Shown here piece after piece: positions 34,903-47,989 of a stretch of DNA of 64,000 nt (within the stretch, counting starts at the first letter, position 1; each line of letters starts with the position of its first letter). Below the pieces are notes generated by a model. That model saw nothing but the letters and a program-made list of their open reading frames with translations, made no database searches and had not been told where the DNA came from. Origin of the DNA: Artocarpus heterophyllus. Lineage: Eukaryota; Streptophyta; Magnoliopsida; Rosales; Moraceae. Where the stretch lies: the NCBI GenBank assembly GCA_025403435.1, contig CM046338.1, positions 17,955,399 through 18,019,398 on the forward strand. The letters run 5' to 3'. The position numbers and the translations under genes were made by a program.

Positions 34903-37900
34903 TCATATCCCTATAGCTTCAACATGCCTATCAAAAACTCTCACAGTTAGAGTCTTCGTGAATGAATCAGCTAAATTGTCCTCGGATATGATGTTGCACA
35001 CAACAACATGCCCGTGCAATACGAAGTCCTTTATTACATGATACTTTCTGTCAATATGCTTACTCTTGTGAAATCTTGGTTCCTTAGCATTAGCTACCGC
35101 TGCATTGTTATCATAGTATAGCGATACTGCCTTATCCGTACCAGGAACTATCTCAAGATCCCCAAGAAAATTGCGGAGCCACACTTCTTCTTTCGAAGCA
35201 TCACTAGCTACCATATACTCAGCCTCCATCATTGAATCCAAAGTGCAATCTTGCTTGACACTTCTCCAAACAATGGCACTGCTGCACAGAGTAAACACAA
35301 AACCTAAAGTTGATCTTCTCGAATTTAGATAGGATTGGAAATCCGAGTCAATGTATCCTAGAAGTGTTAAATCCTCACTTGAATACACAAGCATATACTC
35401 TCGAGTCCTTCTCAGGTACTTGAAAATATGCTTGACTGCAACCTTGTGGTTTAGTCCTAGATTTGACTGAAATCGACTTACTAGCCCAACCGTATAACAA
35501 ATATCCAGTTGTGTGTAAGGCATTGCATACATAAGACTACCCACTGCTAAAACATAAGGTACCTTCTTCATGTATTCTCTTTCTTCATTAGCCTTTGAAG
35601 AGTCTTTCTTAGAAAGAGTAATTCTAGACCTAGGTGGTTGCCCACTTTTCTTAGAATCCTGCATTGCAAGCCTTTTGAGAATTTTATCTGTGTAGCTTGC
35701 TTGGGATAAAGCTATCATTTTGTTCTTCCTATCCTGAAAGATTTAGATACTAACAACAAAATTAGTTTCACCTAAGTCTTTTATGTCAAACTGCTTAGTC
35801 AACTATAATTTGACCGACAATAATGCCTCAATGTCATTGTCAATTTGCAGAATGTCATCTACATAGAGCAGTAGAAAAACCACATTCCCATCCTTAATGT
35901 GTTCGTAAACACATGGTTCATCCATATTTTGTGCAAACCCATAAGTCTCGATCACCAAATCAAATCTTATGTTCCAAAAACGGGAAACCTGCTTAAGTCC
36001 ATAAATTGACTTTAGCAGCTTACAAACCTTACCCTCTTGACCCTTATCCTTGAACCCGTCTGGTTGTTCCATATATATGGACTCATCAAGATAACCATTT
36101 AGAAAGGCCGTCTTGACATCCATCTACCAAATCTCATAGTCAGTAGCTATGGACAAGAGAATGCGATAGCTGTGGACAAGAGAATGCGGATGGACTTAAG
36201 CATGGCTACAGGTAAAAAGGTTTCCTCGTAATTGATTCCTTCCTTTTACGTGTATCCTTTAACTACAAGCCTAGCCTTATAGGTTTCAATTTTTTCATTC
36301 ACTCCTCTCTTTCTCTTATAGATCCACTTACACCCTGTGGGTTTTACCCTTTCGAAAAAATCTAAAAGCTTCTAGAACCGATTAGTCTCCATAGACTTCA
36401 TCTTTGTGTTTATAGCCTCCATCCAGAGTTTCGAATCAACATGCTCCATAGCTTTTTTGTAAGTGTAAGGATTCTTGTCTTTTTCAATCGGTTCAGCCAA
36501 GAAGGTCTCACTATTGAACATATACCTCTCGGGTTGACGGCCGATCATCCCACTACACCAAAGCCCCTTAGGTTGTTGTTCGTGTTTGGTTCGTTTTTCT
36601 ATACTAATTGCAATGGTTTTATTCGAAACCCTCGGAGTGATTGAATCACTTGCCAACTCCTCAAGCACCACTTTGTTTCAAGGCTTAAAGTCGTCCATGT
36701 AACTTTTCTCAAGGAAAGTTGCATTAGTTGAAACCACAATTTTATTTTCCTTTGGGTTATAAAAATAACCTTCGTTAGTTCCTTTTAGATATCCTACAGA
36801 CATGAGCCGGACATGAGCTGGACATACCTATATGCGAATATGGTTTAAGGATGTCCTTTCCCTGTCCACAACTCATGAGGAGTTTTAGGAACTGATTTTG
36901 AAGGCACATTGTTCAAAAAGATAACATGCGGTTTATAGTGCATATCCCTAAAAGGATAAAGGCAATGATGAATAACTCATCATAGACTTGACCATGTCTA
37001 ACAAAGTCCTATTTCTTCTCTCAGCCACACCAATCGTCTACGGAGTGTCCGGTGGAGTCAAATGGGATAAAATCTCAATCTCTAATAAGTGTCCTAAGAA
37101 CTCATTAGAAAGGTATTCACCACCTCGATCAGATCGAAGTGCCTTCATGGGTCTATCCAATTGCTTTTTCACTTCAGTCTAAAACTCCTTGAACTTGTCA
37201 TAAGTTTTGCTTTTATAGTGCATTAGGTACACATACCCATATCTTGAGTAATCATCAATAAAAGTGACGAAATACTCATACCCTCCTCATGCCCAGATGT
37301 TCATAGGTTCATAAATATCGCTCGCTATGTACAAGTTCTAGAACCCCTTCAGCCCTATTACCCTTAAACCCAAATGGTCTTTTGGTCATTTTACCCTCTA
37401 AACAAGATTTACATTGTGGTATAGATTCTACCTTTGAGTGACTTTAAGGTCCATCCCTTACCAACTTTTGAATCTTATTCAGGTTAATATGACCTAGTCG
37501 CAAATGCCAAAGATAGGTCTTATTAGAGTGAGAAGTTTTAAGTCTTTTAGAGTTGTTATCATTAATCTTAGGTTTGATAAAATATAGATTATTTTGCATC
37601 CATCCATCACAGATAAAAGATTTGTTTTTACGAATCATCACTTTATTATTAAAAGACACTATATAAGAGTCTTTAAATAAACAGGTTACGGAAATTAAAT
37701 TCCTTTTAAGTTTAGAAACATAAAAACAATCTCTCAAATATAAATTTGTATAATTATCAAAGTAAAGATGGACGTCTCTCACTGTTTCAGCCAACACCAA
37801 GGATCCATCGCCCATCTGAAGCGTGAAGTCTTCACGAAGCAAACTTCTCGCTTCTTTGAACCTCTATAGAGAAACAGAAACATGATTAATTGCTCCAGAA

Positions 37901-38433
37901 TATATGACCCAAGTGTCACTGGATTTCTCAACCAAATAAGTTTCAATAACTAGAAGATCACACCTACCTCTTTGGGAAAGGAAGTTCTTACAATTCTTCT
38001 TTATGTGCTTAACCTTCTCGTAGAAGAGGCACTTAAGCTTCTTTAGGTTCTTCTTTTTCTTCTTCTTGTTCTTGCCGTTTGTAGGAATAAAAGAGTTTTT
38101 GTTCTTGGCCCGTTGCTTCTTTTCATTCCCTGGGTTGGGATTCGAACTAGAGGCAGTTGCTAAGTTGGCCTCACCATCAGCAAGAGTTTCCCTGATTAGA
38201 AGTTTGAACTCTTGCAACTACTTTATCAACTCAGTTAAGGTCATATCTAGTCTATTGCTTAAATTAAATATAGTTCTAAATGGAATAAACTTCTTAGATA
38301 GAGTCTCAAAGACCATAGTCATTTGAGTTTTAGCATCAATGTTAGCTCCATTGGTTTGAGCCTCAGTGAGGTAACCTATGACTAACATCATATGCTCCTT
38401 CACAGACGTCATCGGTCTTTGTTTGTAGTTCAA
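34903..38433 (-). pseudogene. Copia gag-pol remnant
   Basis: The pieces in minus-strand order are as follows. Gag end and zinc knuckle (38433-37864; CLFYEKVKHIKKNC) run into a protease start (DTWVIYSGAINHV, where the catalytic Asp is replaced by Tyr). Next is the GAG-pre-integrase domain (37842-37444; YLWHLRLGHINLNKIQKL). Integrase remnants lie at about 37440-36700. Reverse transcriptase (36123-35803) has MDVKTAFLNGYLDESIYM and LLLYVDDIL. RT thumb and RNase H (35718-34903) include YADDS-equivalent IDSDFQ, SMMEAEYMVASDA, HKSKHIDRKYH and NLADSFTK. Several stops and frame changes separate the pieces. The 5' part of gag lies beyond the nested gypsy element at 47713 and beyond. No intact product can be made. 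Confidence 0.85.
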
Positions 38434-38649
38434 GAGTTTTCGAAGAGCCCCATGCCATTTTGTTAGGGTCTGGCCTCCAACATGTCTTTTAGATTATCCA
38501 AGATCTGTTGTGCAATCTCATAATCTTCATGTTGAGCCTGCAACACGTTATTCATGCCGGCCATAACATAACAGCGGGCCTGATCGTTAGCATTTTTTCA
38601 ACGATCATACGCTTAGATTTGCTCATTCATGAAATCTCTCATAGGTTCA

Positions 38650-40806
38650 TGTCACGCCCCGGAGTACGGGAGGTGACGTGGCGGAATATTTAGATTAATT
38701 AAAAGAGAATTTAATTAAAAACCGAGAGTTTGAGAACCCAATTAAATAGAAATTAAGAAGAATTTCCACCACATTTTATAAATAATTTAAAATCATTAAA
38801 CAAATAACAATAATTGAATAAAAACGGCGAATATGGGTTCCACAACCCACAACTTGTGCACACACATGGATCTGACAATATCACAAATACAATTACAGTC
38901 CAAGTACAAATAAAGTTAAGTCTTACATGCCTTGATTAATAAATACAGAATGTATATAAATTCTCCTATTGCTCCTGAGTTCGGTCCGAAGAATCTTCTC
39001 CAAACCTAAATGGGAAACCACCTAGAGGGGGGGAAATTTAAAACAGATAAAACGTGAGCGAAAGGCTCAGTAGGACTAAGTTTTATAAAGTAATTTAATG
39101 CAAAGAAACATAACATTATCAGGAGTTATGCAAGAAGAAACTTGAATAAATAAATAAATAAATAAATTGAGTAGAACCGTTCTGACACAGAACAGTCTAC
39201 TCGTCAAACCAAAACACCAGTTTACATTTACCTAGGCAAACCATGATATCACCACCGTAGTGGCCCAGCTGGGTTTCGGGACCTGCCCCCAAGGTCGATC
39301 ACGACCCGATCTCTGATATGGCATCATGCCTATGTGTTTATTATCATTATCATTCAAAACCCAATTACCGAGTATTGTCAATTACATTCATTATGAAATT
39401 CATTTCATGTCACGGTATATAAAAATATAACCGATAAAATCATTTTCAAACAACCGTTGAAAACATTTTGATAGAAATCATTTTCAAAGCCAAATCATTT
39501 CAAAACCAGGCTACCAAAGAAATAGGATAGAAGTCCTACCTCAGTACTCGTGCCGGTATCCCACACCGTAATCCCGATCCGCTATACGTTAGCTCCACGG
39601 AACCACGAACAATCCTAGATACAAACTAAGTCGATCAATATCTAGTTCGAGACATTCTATGTTACCAAATCATTTCATGATGTCCTAGTGTGCCATTTGT
39701 ATCATTAAAATCATCCTATAAGGTTGGGATTTAAATCAGGGTTCAAAACAGTGAAATCGGGTAAAAATCACAAAATTTTCCATGCCTCGGTCGGCCTGCC
39801 GGACGCCCTGCTTCGGCCTGCCGAACTGTACAGTTCGGCCTGCCGGAAACAAGGTTCGGCCTGCCGAACATTTCCCCAGATTCGGCCTGCCGATCGGAAG
39901 AACACCGGCCTGCCGATCATCACTTCGGCCTGCCGAACATGAACTTCGGCCTGCCGAACTGGGAAAATTCAGAAATCCCAGCCACGGGTTTCTCGATCCC
40001 CAAAATCCAAATCTGAATTCCAACCTGTTTTTCTCAATTCCCAGGCATGAAAAACAACTATAATTGATAGAAAAACATTCTAGAACATGTTTGGGATCAT
40101 TTAAACAACATTTGAACTCAAAATCTTCAAAAATCCGAAAATGAGAAAAAGAGGAGAAAAATAAAAATCTTGAACCCAATCCGTTTTTCTTCAATCTTGG
40201 TTTAGATTCTAGTTGTTCTAAGCTCATTTAACACAAATCCACGGTTTTCTAAGCTAAAACAAACTTAGATTTCAAAAACACACAAAATCGAAAATTTTGT
40301 AAAAAGTTTAGAAATTTCGAATCTAACCTCGAATCGAAGCTTCAATCCGCGTTCTCGGTCGCCGAATCACGTCCCCGAGCTTCCTCCTTGCTGTTCCGAA
40401 GCTTGGATTCGAATGCGGTTTTCAAAAATTTAGAGAGAGATTGAGAGAGAGTGAGCTGCCGAGAGAGAGAGGGAAGAGAGAGAGAGATGGGCGTGGAAGT
40501 GAGGAGAGAGAGAGAGGAAAGGAAAATAAATAGAGAAAATCGGTGGGCGGTTTTACTGTGCGAAAACCATGTGCCGCCCACGGTTTTGCAAAACGGAGTA
40601 TTTTTAACATTTTACAAATTGTTGTGTTTTAAAACTCAAAACATCATTTTAAATCAACAAGGAATCTTTTGAACACATCAATTTAACAAAACAACCAAAA
40701 ACTAAAAATCCAACCAAATAATCTAATTAAAGTTAAAACTTTAATTATGGCACACTAATTCATCATTTACATTACATTAATGTTAAATAAATTTCAGGAC
40801 GTTACA
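38650..40806 (-). repeat. Gypsy 3' LTR
   Basis: It is 2157 bp, TG...CA bounded (TGTAACGTCC...GGGGCGTGACA on the minus strand). A TATA-like CTATTTAT lies on the minus strand near 40525, preceding a CT-rich tract. A conserved CTACTGAGCCTTTCGCTCACG block lies near 39050-39080. The cluster of eight CGGCCTGCCG motifs is at 39788-39960. The terminal bases can form a hairpin (GTCAC...GTGAC, with CCCCG/CGGGA inside). Confidence 0.93.
39788..39960. repeat. Cluster of eight near-palindromic CGGCCTGCCG motifs (3' LTR copy)
   Basis: Eight copies of CGGCCTGCCG lie in 173 bases, most extended to TTCGGCCTGCCGAA. That is a palindrome of 6-base arms (TTCGGC/GCCGAA) around a CT centre. Spacing is irregular (about 12-30 bases between copies), so this is a motif cluster and not a simple tandem repeat. 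The cores are far better conserved than the spacers. Confidence 0.85.
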
Positions 40807-40819
40807 ACTCTCCACCCCT
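40807..40819 (-). other. Polypurine tract of the gypsy element
   Basis: On the minus strand this is AGGGGTGGAGAGT, immediately before TGTAACG, the 3' LTR start. Confidence 0.85.
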
Positions 40820-40842
40820 AAAAGAAATTTCGTCCTCGAAAT

Positions 40843-43800
40843 TTACAACTCATCTAAAAAACAAAACAAATGCGGATACAATTCCCGCATACTCGACTCT
40901 AATTCCCAAGTGGCTTCATCAACCCCGTGATGCTGCCACACGACCTTTACCAACGGTATCTCACGACGACGCAAGCTAATTACTTTCCGGTCGATTATCT
41001 GAATCGGCACTTCTTCGTACGTCGTATCCTCCTGAACCTGCACATCGCGAAACGATACTATCTTACCCTGCTCAGGTGGACACTTCCTAAGCATCGACAT
41101 ATGAAACACATCGTGCACATGAGAAAGTTCGGGCGGAAGATCAAGCCGATAAGCGACCACACCAACACGCTGAGTGATCTCGAACGGCCCAATATACCTC
41201 GGCGCGAGTTTCCCACTCACCCCGAACCGCATAGTTCCCTTACGAGGTGACACCCTCAAGAGAACAAAATCTCCAACCGCGAACTCCAAAGGTCTACGTC
41301 TCCTATCTGCGTAGCTCTTCTGCCGACTCTGAGCTGCTCTCAATCGATCCCAAATCACTGCGACTTTCTCGTTGCTGTCACGAATCTCATCTGGCCCAAG
41401 AATAACTCTATCTTCCGGCTCGGCCCAACACACAGGTGACCGACACGGTCGCCCATACAATGCCTCAAATGGTGCCATACCGATACTCGCCTGATAACTG
41501 TTGTTGTACGCGAACTCCGCCAAATGCAAATATTGCTTCCAATTCCCGCCGAAGTCCAACGCACAAGCACGCAACATATCCTCGAGAACCTGAATAACCC
41601 GCTCAGACTGCCCATCAGTCTGAGGATGAAACGCCGTACTGAAGTTCAAATCCGTACCCAAAGCCTCCTGAAAACTCCTCCAATACTTAGCATTAAACCT
41701 GGTATCTCGATCAGAGGTGATGGACAAAGGAACTCCATGCAACCTCACAATGTTCTGCATATACAGCTCTCCGAGAATCTTCCTGGAACACGTCGACCTA
41801 AACGGAATGAAATGCGCCGATTTCGTCAACCTGTCGACTACAACCCAAACTGCATCATGCCGCTGCCCCGTCCTCGGCAAACCTGTGAGGAAATCCATCG
41901 TCACATGCTCCCATTTCCACCCTGGAATAGGAAGCGGCTGAAGCTGACCTGCAGGCTTCTGGTGCTCAGCTTTCACCTGAAGACACGTCGAACACTTGGC
42001 CACGTACTCGCGAACATCTTTCTTCGTGCCTCTCCACCAATAGTGCCTCTTCAAATCACGATACATCTTGGTGCTCCCCGGATGAATAGCAAACTGAGAC
42101 CTATGAGCTTCATCTAGAACGGCTTTTGTCACCTCGGCGATAACTGGAACTGCAAGACGCTCCCGGAAGTACAACGATCCATCTGCATGCACGCTCCATT
42201 CCTCGAACTGCTCCCCGTTCTGAATCCGCGACCAAATCCCCTGCAAATGTCGATCCTGCCACTGACCTTGCTTCACCATCCGAACAAGAGCTGGAGTCGC
42301 TTCCACATGATATAACGAAACTCGATCACCGTCTTCATGATACTGTAGCCGATACTCACTCACTGTCGCATCCCTGCTCCAGTCCTCAAAAATCAAACAA
42401 GCGAGAATCCCTGAAGACTTTCTGCTAAGCGCGTCCGCTACCACATTAGCTTTTCCGGGATGATACTGCAACGCGAAATCATAATCCTCCATGTACTCCA
42501 CCCATCTGCGCTGCCTCAAGTTGAGATCCCTCTGAGTGAACAAATGCCTCAAACTCTTATGATCGGAGAAGACCTGAAACGATGCCCCATACAGGTAACA
42601 TCTCCAAATCTTCAGCGCGTAGATCACTGCTGCAAGCTCTAAATCGTGAGTAGGATAATTCCGCTCGTGAGGTCGTAGCTGTCTCGATCCGTACGCAACC
42701 ACACGTCCATGCTGCATCAACACGCATCCAAGTTCGCGCCCTGAAGCATCCGCATAAACCTCATACGGCTCGTCACTGCTAGGAATAATCAACACTGGAG
42801 CTGAAGTCAACCGGTTCTTCAATTCCTGAAAAGCAGACTCACAGTCTTCATCCCACTCAAACCTAACGTTTTTCCTGATCAACCTCGTCAACGGAGCTGC
42901 AACCTTCGAAAAGTCCTTTACAAATTTCCTGTAATATCTAGCAAGACCTAAGAAGCTGCGAATCTCCGCTACATTCCTTGGTCGTTCCCACTCCAATATA
43001 GCTTCAATCTTGGACGGATCCACTGAAATACCATGCTCCGAAATGACATGACCCAGAAATTTGACCTCGGTCAACCAGAACTCACATTTTTCTCTCTTAG
43101 CATACAACTGGTGCTCCCGCAGAGTCTGAAGCACGACCCGAAGATGCTGCTCATGCTCCTCCCATGTCTTAGAATACACAAGAATATCATCGATGAACAC
43201 GATCACAAACTGATCCAGATACGGCCTAAATATCCTGTTCATCAAATCCATAAAAGCTGCTGGAGCATTCGTCAACCCAAACGACATAACCAGAAACTCG
43301 AAGTGCCCATACCGAGTCCTAAAAGCTGTCTTGGGAATATCCTCTTCCTTGATTCTGAGCTGATGATAACCTGACCGCAAATCAATCTTCGAGAAGTATC
43401 GCGAACCTCCCAACTGATCAAATAGCTCATCAATCCTAGGCAAGGGATACTTGTTCTTCACCGTAACACGATTCAGCTGCCGATAATCCACACATAACCT
43501 GAGAGTCCCATCGTGCTTCTTAGCGAACAAAACTGGTGCTCCCCACGGAGATGTGCTATTCCGAATATATCCTTTATCAGCAAGCTCCTGAAGTTGCTTC
43601 CTCAATTCCTTCATTTCTGCCGGCGCCATCCGATAAGGTGCCATAGAAATCGGTGATGTCCCTGGAAACAACTCGATACCAAACTCAATCTCCCGATGCG
43701 GTGGTAACCCTGATAACTCGTCGGGGAAAACATCCTCGAACTCACCAACCACCGGAATCGCTACACTACTACTCGAAACATAGGGCTCGCAATCTAGATT

Positions 43801-45447
43801 GGCAAGAAAAGCAAAACAATCTAGATTCCTTCGCCCTCCTAGACATGACTTCATGAGACGCTCACTCATTAGCCAATCACCACCACCCTGGTAAGTGATC
43901 ACCGTCCCCCTATCAGACACTAGGGTCACTTTTCTAAGTTGGCAGTCCACAACTGCACTATACCTGGACAACCAGTCCATCCCTAAAATCACATCATAGG
44001 AACTCATGGGGAGTACAATCAAATCACTTTTTAAAATCTCATCCCCAATCTTTATTTTACAAGATTTACACATACAATTCACACACACCCGCCCCAAGGG
44101 AGAAGTTATAACTAGGGGTTCATTAAACTCTTCTACTTCTAATCCCAAGGCATGTACAAAAGAACTCGAAATGAGAGAATGAGAGGCACCGGTATCAAAT
44201 AAAACGCGAGCTAGAGATCTAGAAATCAAAACCATACCATCGATAACCGCGTTACCAATATGAGAATCTGACCCTCCAGATGCCATTGCATGAACCTGCA
44301 CTGGCGCCTTCCCTTTTCCTCTACCGACATTGCTGGGTCCTGCATTACTCGGCTGATACTGCTGAGATGGAGACGACTGCACACTACCTGTACTCGGCGC
44401 TCTATACTGAGGAACACTACGCTGAAAATACTGCGACTGCTGTCCCCGTGCCGGATATGAGAATTGCTGAGGAGAAAACTGCGGATACTGCAACTGCGGG
44501 TACTGCGGAGGCGGAGGTAGGGTCTGAGGCTGAGGCTGAGACGAACGACTGGCATCCTCCCCGGTCTGCGATCCAAGACGAGCACTCCTGATCGGGCAAT
44601 TCCTCTTGATGTGTCCGGGCTGCTGACAGAAATGACAATGAAAGCTGTAGGGGTTGCTGCGCCCGCTGCCAGACGAACTGCTACTGCCACTGGTCGCACC
44701 GCCTTGCTTGCCTTTCCCCGGAGCTGGACGACTACTGGTGCTCTTCCTGCCACTCCTCTGCGGTCCTCCTGAAGCCTTGGCTCGATCCTCACAATACTGC
44801 ACGTAATCATTCTCCACGGAGATCGCCGACGACACAAGCTCTCCGAAACTCCTAAGCCGTAGAGCAACCAACTGCCGCCGAATAGGAGCCTTGAGTCCTT
44901 CCTGGAACTTGATGCATTTCTCGCGCTCCGATGCCACAGCTGATGGAGCAAACCTAGCTAACTCGCTAAACTTCGCCTCATACTCCCGAACTGACATATC
45001 ACCCTGTTGCAATCTATAAAACTCAGCTGCCTTCTGATCTCTATATCCCTGCGGAAAATACCGATCATAGAACAGATCCTCGAACTTGTCCCAACCGATA
45101 TCGCCACCGCGCTCCAGACGCTTAGTTTGTTTCCACCAGGTGTTAGCGCCACCCTCGAGCTTATACGCCGCAAACTCCACACGATACTCCTCAGGCACAC
45201 CAAGGGTATCCAGATGCTTCAAGATCGAATCCAACCAATATTCAGCTAACTGCGGATCCCCATTGCCATCAAAAGTCGAAATAGACGCCCGCCGAAATTC
45301 CTTAAAGAAAGCATGCCGACTACCAACACTGGAGTCTTCCGGTCTAGTCCTGGCTGCCATCTGCCGGAAAGCCGCAATCATAGACCTCATCAGGCCCTCA
45401 TCATTTCCGAACTCGGCGTCAGCTGTCGAGCGACGTCTAGGTGCCAT
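40843..45447 (-). CDS. Ty3/gypsy gag-pol polyprotein, intact
   Basis: One unbroken frame of 1534 residues. Domains in order: gag (about 60-220; [17 protein letters not shown]), CCHC knuckle (271-284), aspartic protease ([11 protein letters not shown], about 417-427), reverse transcriptase (about 595-760, with [10 protein letters not shown] near 751), RNase H (about 845-960; YADASG), integrase zinc finger and core (about 1080-1330; [35 protein letters not shown]) and a C-terminal chromodomain-like stretch ([20 protein letters not shown]). The chromodomain targets integration to chromatin in related chromoviruses. All catalytic motifs that can be checked by eye are present. GC content and codon use differ from the AT-rich surroundings. 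Confidence 0.95.
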   Translation of the reverse strand: MAPRRRSTADAEFGNDEGLMRSMIAAFRQMAARTRPEDSSVGSRHAFFKEFRRASISTFDGNGDPQLAEYWLDSILKHLDTLGVPEEYRVEFAAYKLEGGANTWWKQTKRLERGGDIGWDKFEDLFYDRYFPQGYRDQKAAEFYRLQQGDMSVREYEAKFSELARFAPSAVASEREKCIKFQEGLKAPIRRQLVALRLRSFGELVSSAISVENDYVQYCEDRAKASGGPQRSGRKSTSSRPAPGKGKQGGATSGSSSSSGSGRSNPYSFHCHFCQQPGHIKRNCPIRSARLGSQTGEDASRSSQPQPQTLPPPPQYPQLQYPQFSPQQFSYPARGQQSQYFQRSVPQYRAPSTGSVQSSPSQQYQPSNAGPSNVGRGKGKAPVQVHAMASGGSDSHIGNAVIDGMVLISRSLARVLFDTGASHSLISSSFVHALGLEVEEFNEPLVITSPLGRVCVNCMCKSCKIKIGDEILKSDLIVLPMSSYDVILGMDWLSRYSAVVDCQLRKVTLVSDRGTVITYQGGGDWLMSERLMKSCLGGRRNLDCFAFLANLDCEPYVSSSSVAIPVVGEFEDVFPDELSGLPPHREIEFGIELFPGTSPISMAPYRMAPAEMKELRKQLQELADKGYIRNSTSPWGAPVLFAKKHDGTLRLCVDYRQLNRVTVKNKYPLPRIDELFDQLGGSRYFSKIDLRSGYHQLRIKEEDIPKTAFRTRYGHFEFLVMSFGLTNAPAAFMDLMNRIFRPYLDQFVIVFIDDILVYSKTWEEHEQHLRVVLQTLREHQLYAKREKCEFWLTEVKFLGHVISEHGISVDPSKIEAILEWERPRNVAEIRSFLGLARYYRKFVKDFSKVAAPLTRLIRKNVRFEWDEDCESAFQELKNRLTSAPVLIIPSSDEPYEVYADASGRELGCVLMQHGRVVAYGSRQLRPHERNYPTHDLELAAVIYALKIWRCYLYGASFQVFSDHKSLRHLFTQRDLNLRQRRWVEYMEDYDFALQYHPGKANVVADALSRKSSGILACLIFEDWSRDATVSEYRLQYHEDGDRVSLYHVEATPALVRMVKQGQWQDRHLQGIWSRIQNGEQFEEWSVHADGSLYFRERLAVPVIAEVTKAVLDEAHRSQFAIHPGSTKMYRDLKRHYWWRGTKKDVREYVAKCSTCLQVKAEHQKPAGQLQPLPIPGWKWEHVTMDFLTGLPRTGQRHDAVWVVVDRLTKSAHFIPFRSTCSRKILGELYMQNIVRLHGVPLSITSDRDTRFNAKYWRSFQEALGTDLNFSTAFHPQTDGQSERVIQVLEDMLRACALDFGGNWKQYLHLAEFAYNNSYQASIGMAPFEALYGRPCRSPVCWAEPEDRVILGPDEIRDSNEKVAVIWDRLRAAQSRQKSYADRRRRPLEFAVGDFVLLRVSPRKGTMRFGVSGKLAPRYIGPFEITQRVGVVAYRLDLPPELSHVHDVFHMSMLRKCPPEQGKIVSFRDVQVQEDTTYEEVPIQIIDRKVISLRRREIPLVKVVWQHHGVDEATWELESSMRELYPHLFCFLDEL

Positions 45448-45537
45448 TCTCTCACTTCTGAAAACAAAATTTGGACTGTCAGAGGTATTTCATTGTCAAA
45501 CCTATGTGTGCACAATTCCCAAGGTTCATAACCTTGA

Positions 45538-45549
45538 GCTCTGATACCA
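45538..45549 (-). other. Primer-binding site (initiator tRNA-Met) of the gypsy element
   Basis: The minus strand reads TGGTATCAGAGC, complementary to the 3' end of plant initiator tRNA-Met, three bases after the end of the 5' LTR. Confidence 0.9.
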
Positions 45550-45552
45550 TTC

Positions 45553-47707
45553 TGTCACGCCCCGAAGTACGGGAGGTGACGTGGCGGAATATTTAGATTA
45601 ATTAAAAGAGAATTTAATTAAAAACCGAGAGTTTGAGAACCCAATTAAATAGAAATTAAGAAGAATTTCCACCACATTTTATAAATAATTTAAAATCATT
45701 AAACAAATAACAATAATTGAATAAAAACCGTGAATATGGGTTCCACAACCCACAACTTGTACACACACATGGATCTGACAATATCACAAATACAATTACA
45801 GTCCAAGTACAAATAAAGTTAAGTCTTACATGCCTTGATTAATAAATACAGAATGTATATAAATTCTCCTATTGCTCCTGAGTTCGGTCCGAAGAATCTT
45901 CTCCAAACCTAAATGGGAAACCACCTAGAGGGGGGGGAATTTAAAACAGATAAAACGTGAGCGAAAGGCTCAGTAGGACTAAGTTTTATAAAGTAATTTA
46001 ATGCAAAGAAACATAACATTATCAGGAATTATGCAAGAAGAAACTTGAATAAATAAATAAATAAATAAATTGAGTAGAACCGTTCTGACACAGAACAGTC
46101 TACTCGTCAAACCAAAACACCAGTTTACATTTACCTAGGCAAACCATGATATCACCACCGTAGTGGCCCAGCTGGGTTTCGGGACCTGCCCCCAAGGTCG
46201 ATCACGACCCGATCTCTGATATGGCATCATGCCTATGTGTTTATTATCATTATCATTCAAAACCCAATTACCGAGTATTGTCAATTACATTCATTATGAA
46301 ATTCATTTCATGTCACGGTATATAAAAATATAACCGATAAAATCATTTTCAAACAACCGTTGAAAACATTTTGATAGAAATCATTTTCAAAGCCAAATCA
46401 TTTCAAAACCAGGCTACCAAAGAAATAGGATAGAAGTCCTACCTCAGTACTCGTGTCGGTACCCCACACCGTAATCCCGATCCGCTATACGTTAGCTCCA
46501 CGGAACCACGAACAATCCTAGATACAAACTAAGTCGATCAATATCTAGTTCGAGACATTCTATGTTACCAAATCATTTCATGATGTCCTAGTGTGCCATT
46601 TGTATCATTAAAATCATCCTATAAGGTTGGGATTTAAATCAGGGTTCAAAACAGTAAAATCGGGTAAAAATCACAAAATTTTCCATGCCTCGGTCGGCCT
46701 GCCGGACGCCCTGCTTCGGCCTGCCGAACTGTACAGTTCGGCCTGCCGGAAACAAGGTTCGGCCTGCCGAACATTTCCCCAGATTCGGCCTGCCGATCGG
46801 AAGAACACCGGCCTGCCGATCATCACTTCGGCCTGCCGAACATGAACTTCGGCCTGCCGAACTGGGAAAATCCAGAAATCCCAGCCACGGGTTTCTCGAT
46901 CCCCAAAATCCAAATCTGAATTCCAACCTGTTTTTCTCAGTTCCCAGGCATGAAAAACAACTATAATTGATAGAAAAACATTCTAGAACATGTTTGGGAT
47001 CATTTAAACAACATTTGAACTCGAAATCCTCAAAAATCCAAAAATGAGAAAAAGAGGAGAAAAATGAAAATCTTGAATCCAATCCGTTTTTCTTCAATCT
47101 AGGTTTAGATTCTAGTTGTTCTAAGCTCATTTAACACAAATCCACGGTTTTCTAAGCTAAAACAAACTTAGATTTCAAAAACACACAAAATCGAAAATTT
47201 TGTAAAAAGTTTAGAAATTTCGAATCTAACCTCGAATCGAAGCTTCAATCCGCGTTCTCGGTCGCCGAATCACGTCCCCGAGCTTCCTCCTTGCTGTTCC
47301 GAAGCTTGGATTCGAATGCGGTTTTCAAAAATTTAGAGAGAGATTGAGAGAGAGTGAGCTGCCGAGAGAGAGAGGGAAGAGAGAGAGAGATGGGCGTGGA
47401 AGTGAGGAGAGAGAGAGGAAAGGAAAATAAATAGAGAAAATCGGTGGGCGGTTTTACTGTGCGAAAACCATGTGCCGCCCACGGTTTTGTAAAACGGAGT
47501 ATTTTTAACATTTTACAAATTGTTGTGTTTTAAAACTCAAAACATCATTTTAAATCAACAAGGAATCTTTTGAACACATCAATTTAACAAAACAATCAAA
47601 AACTAAAAATCCAACCAAATAATCTAATTAAAGTTAAAACTTTAATTATGGCACACTAATTCATCATTTACATTACATTAACGTTAAATAAATTTCGGGA
47701 CGTTACA
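45553..47707 (-). repeat. Gypsy 5' LTR
   Basis: It is 2155 bp and about 99% identical by eye to 38650-40806. The motif cluster is repeated at about 46690-46862. It is followed by the GTTCA duplication at 47708-47712. Confidence 0.93.
46690..46862. repeat. Cluster of eight CGGCCTGCCG motifs (5' LTR copy)
   Basis: This segment is base-for-base the same as 39788-39960, as expected for a young LTR pair. Open frames on both strands across it (about 72-93 codons) are products of the repeated motif. Confidence 0.85.
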
Positions 47708-47989
47708 GTTCAAAAAGACATGGTGTCGTTAGCACAAACTTTAGTTTCTCAAAAGACAGGACGATGTTTAGGTCCATTTCCAATCATTGTAGTTATCACC
47801 AATTAATTGATTTTTATCAAGTATCGAAGATAAAATGTTTTTAGACATTTTTAATCTACAATAAAGAATCATATACCCAACATAATAATAATTTAGTAAG
47901 ATAACATAATCATGTAAAACATACAAATTTGTTTATGTGTCAAAACCTTGAAAATATCACAACCTTACAATGATAATTCCTAGCTCAGA

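Larger units (their letters stand above)
38650..47707 (-). mobile_element. Complete Ty3/gypsy chromovirus (Tekay/Del-like), 9.06 kb
   Basis: The minus-strand element has two 2.15-kb LTRs, an initiator-Met primer site, one intact gag-pol frame and a purine tract. It is flanked by a perfect GTTCA duplication (38645-38649 and 47708-47712). By eye the LTRs differ at about 20 positions plus a 4-bp GA-repeat indel, roughly 1%, so insertion is recent. The C-terminal chromodomain and long LTRs fit the Tekay/Del group of chromoviruses. It is inserted in the gag region of the copia element. With all cis sites and an unbroken frame it could be mobile; no expression evidence is available here. Confidence 0.95.

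Noticed and set aside
39724..40063. Open frames on both strands across the gypsy LTR (repeated at 46627-46966)
   Set aside because: They arise from the repeated GGCCTGCCG motif, occur identically in both LTRs and have no protein-family features.
41355..45544. Plus-strand and shifted minus-strand open frames within the gypsy polyprotein
   Set aside because: They are antisense or alternate-frame shadows of an intact coding region.
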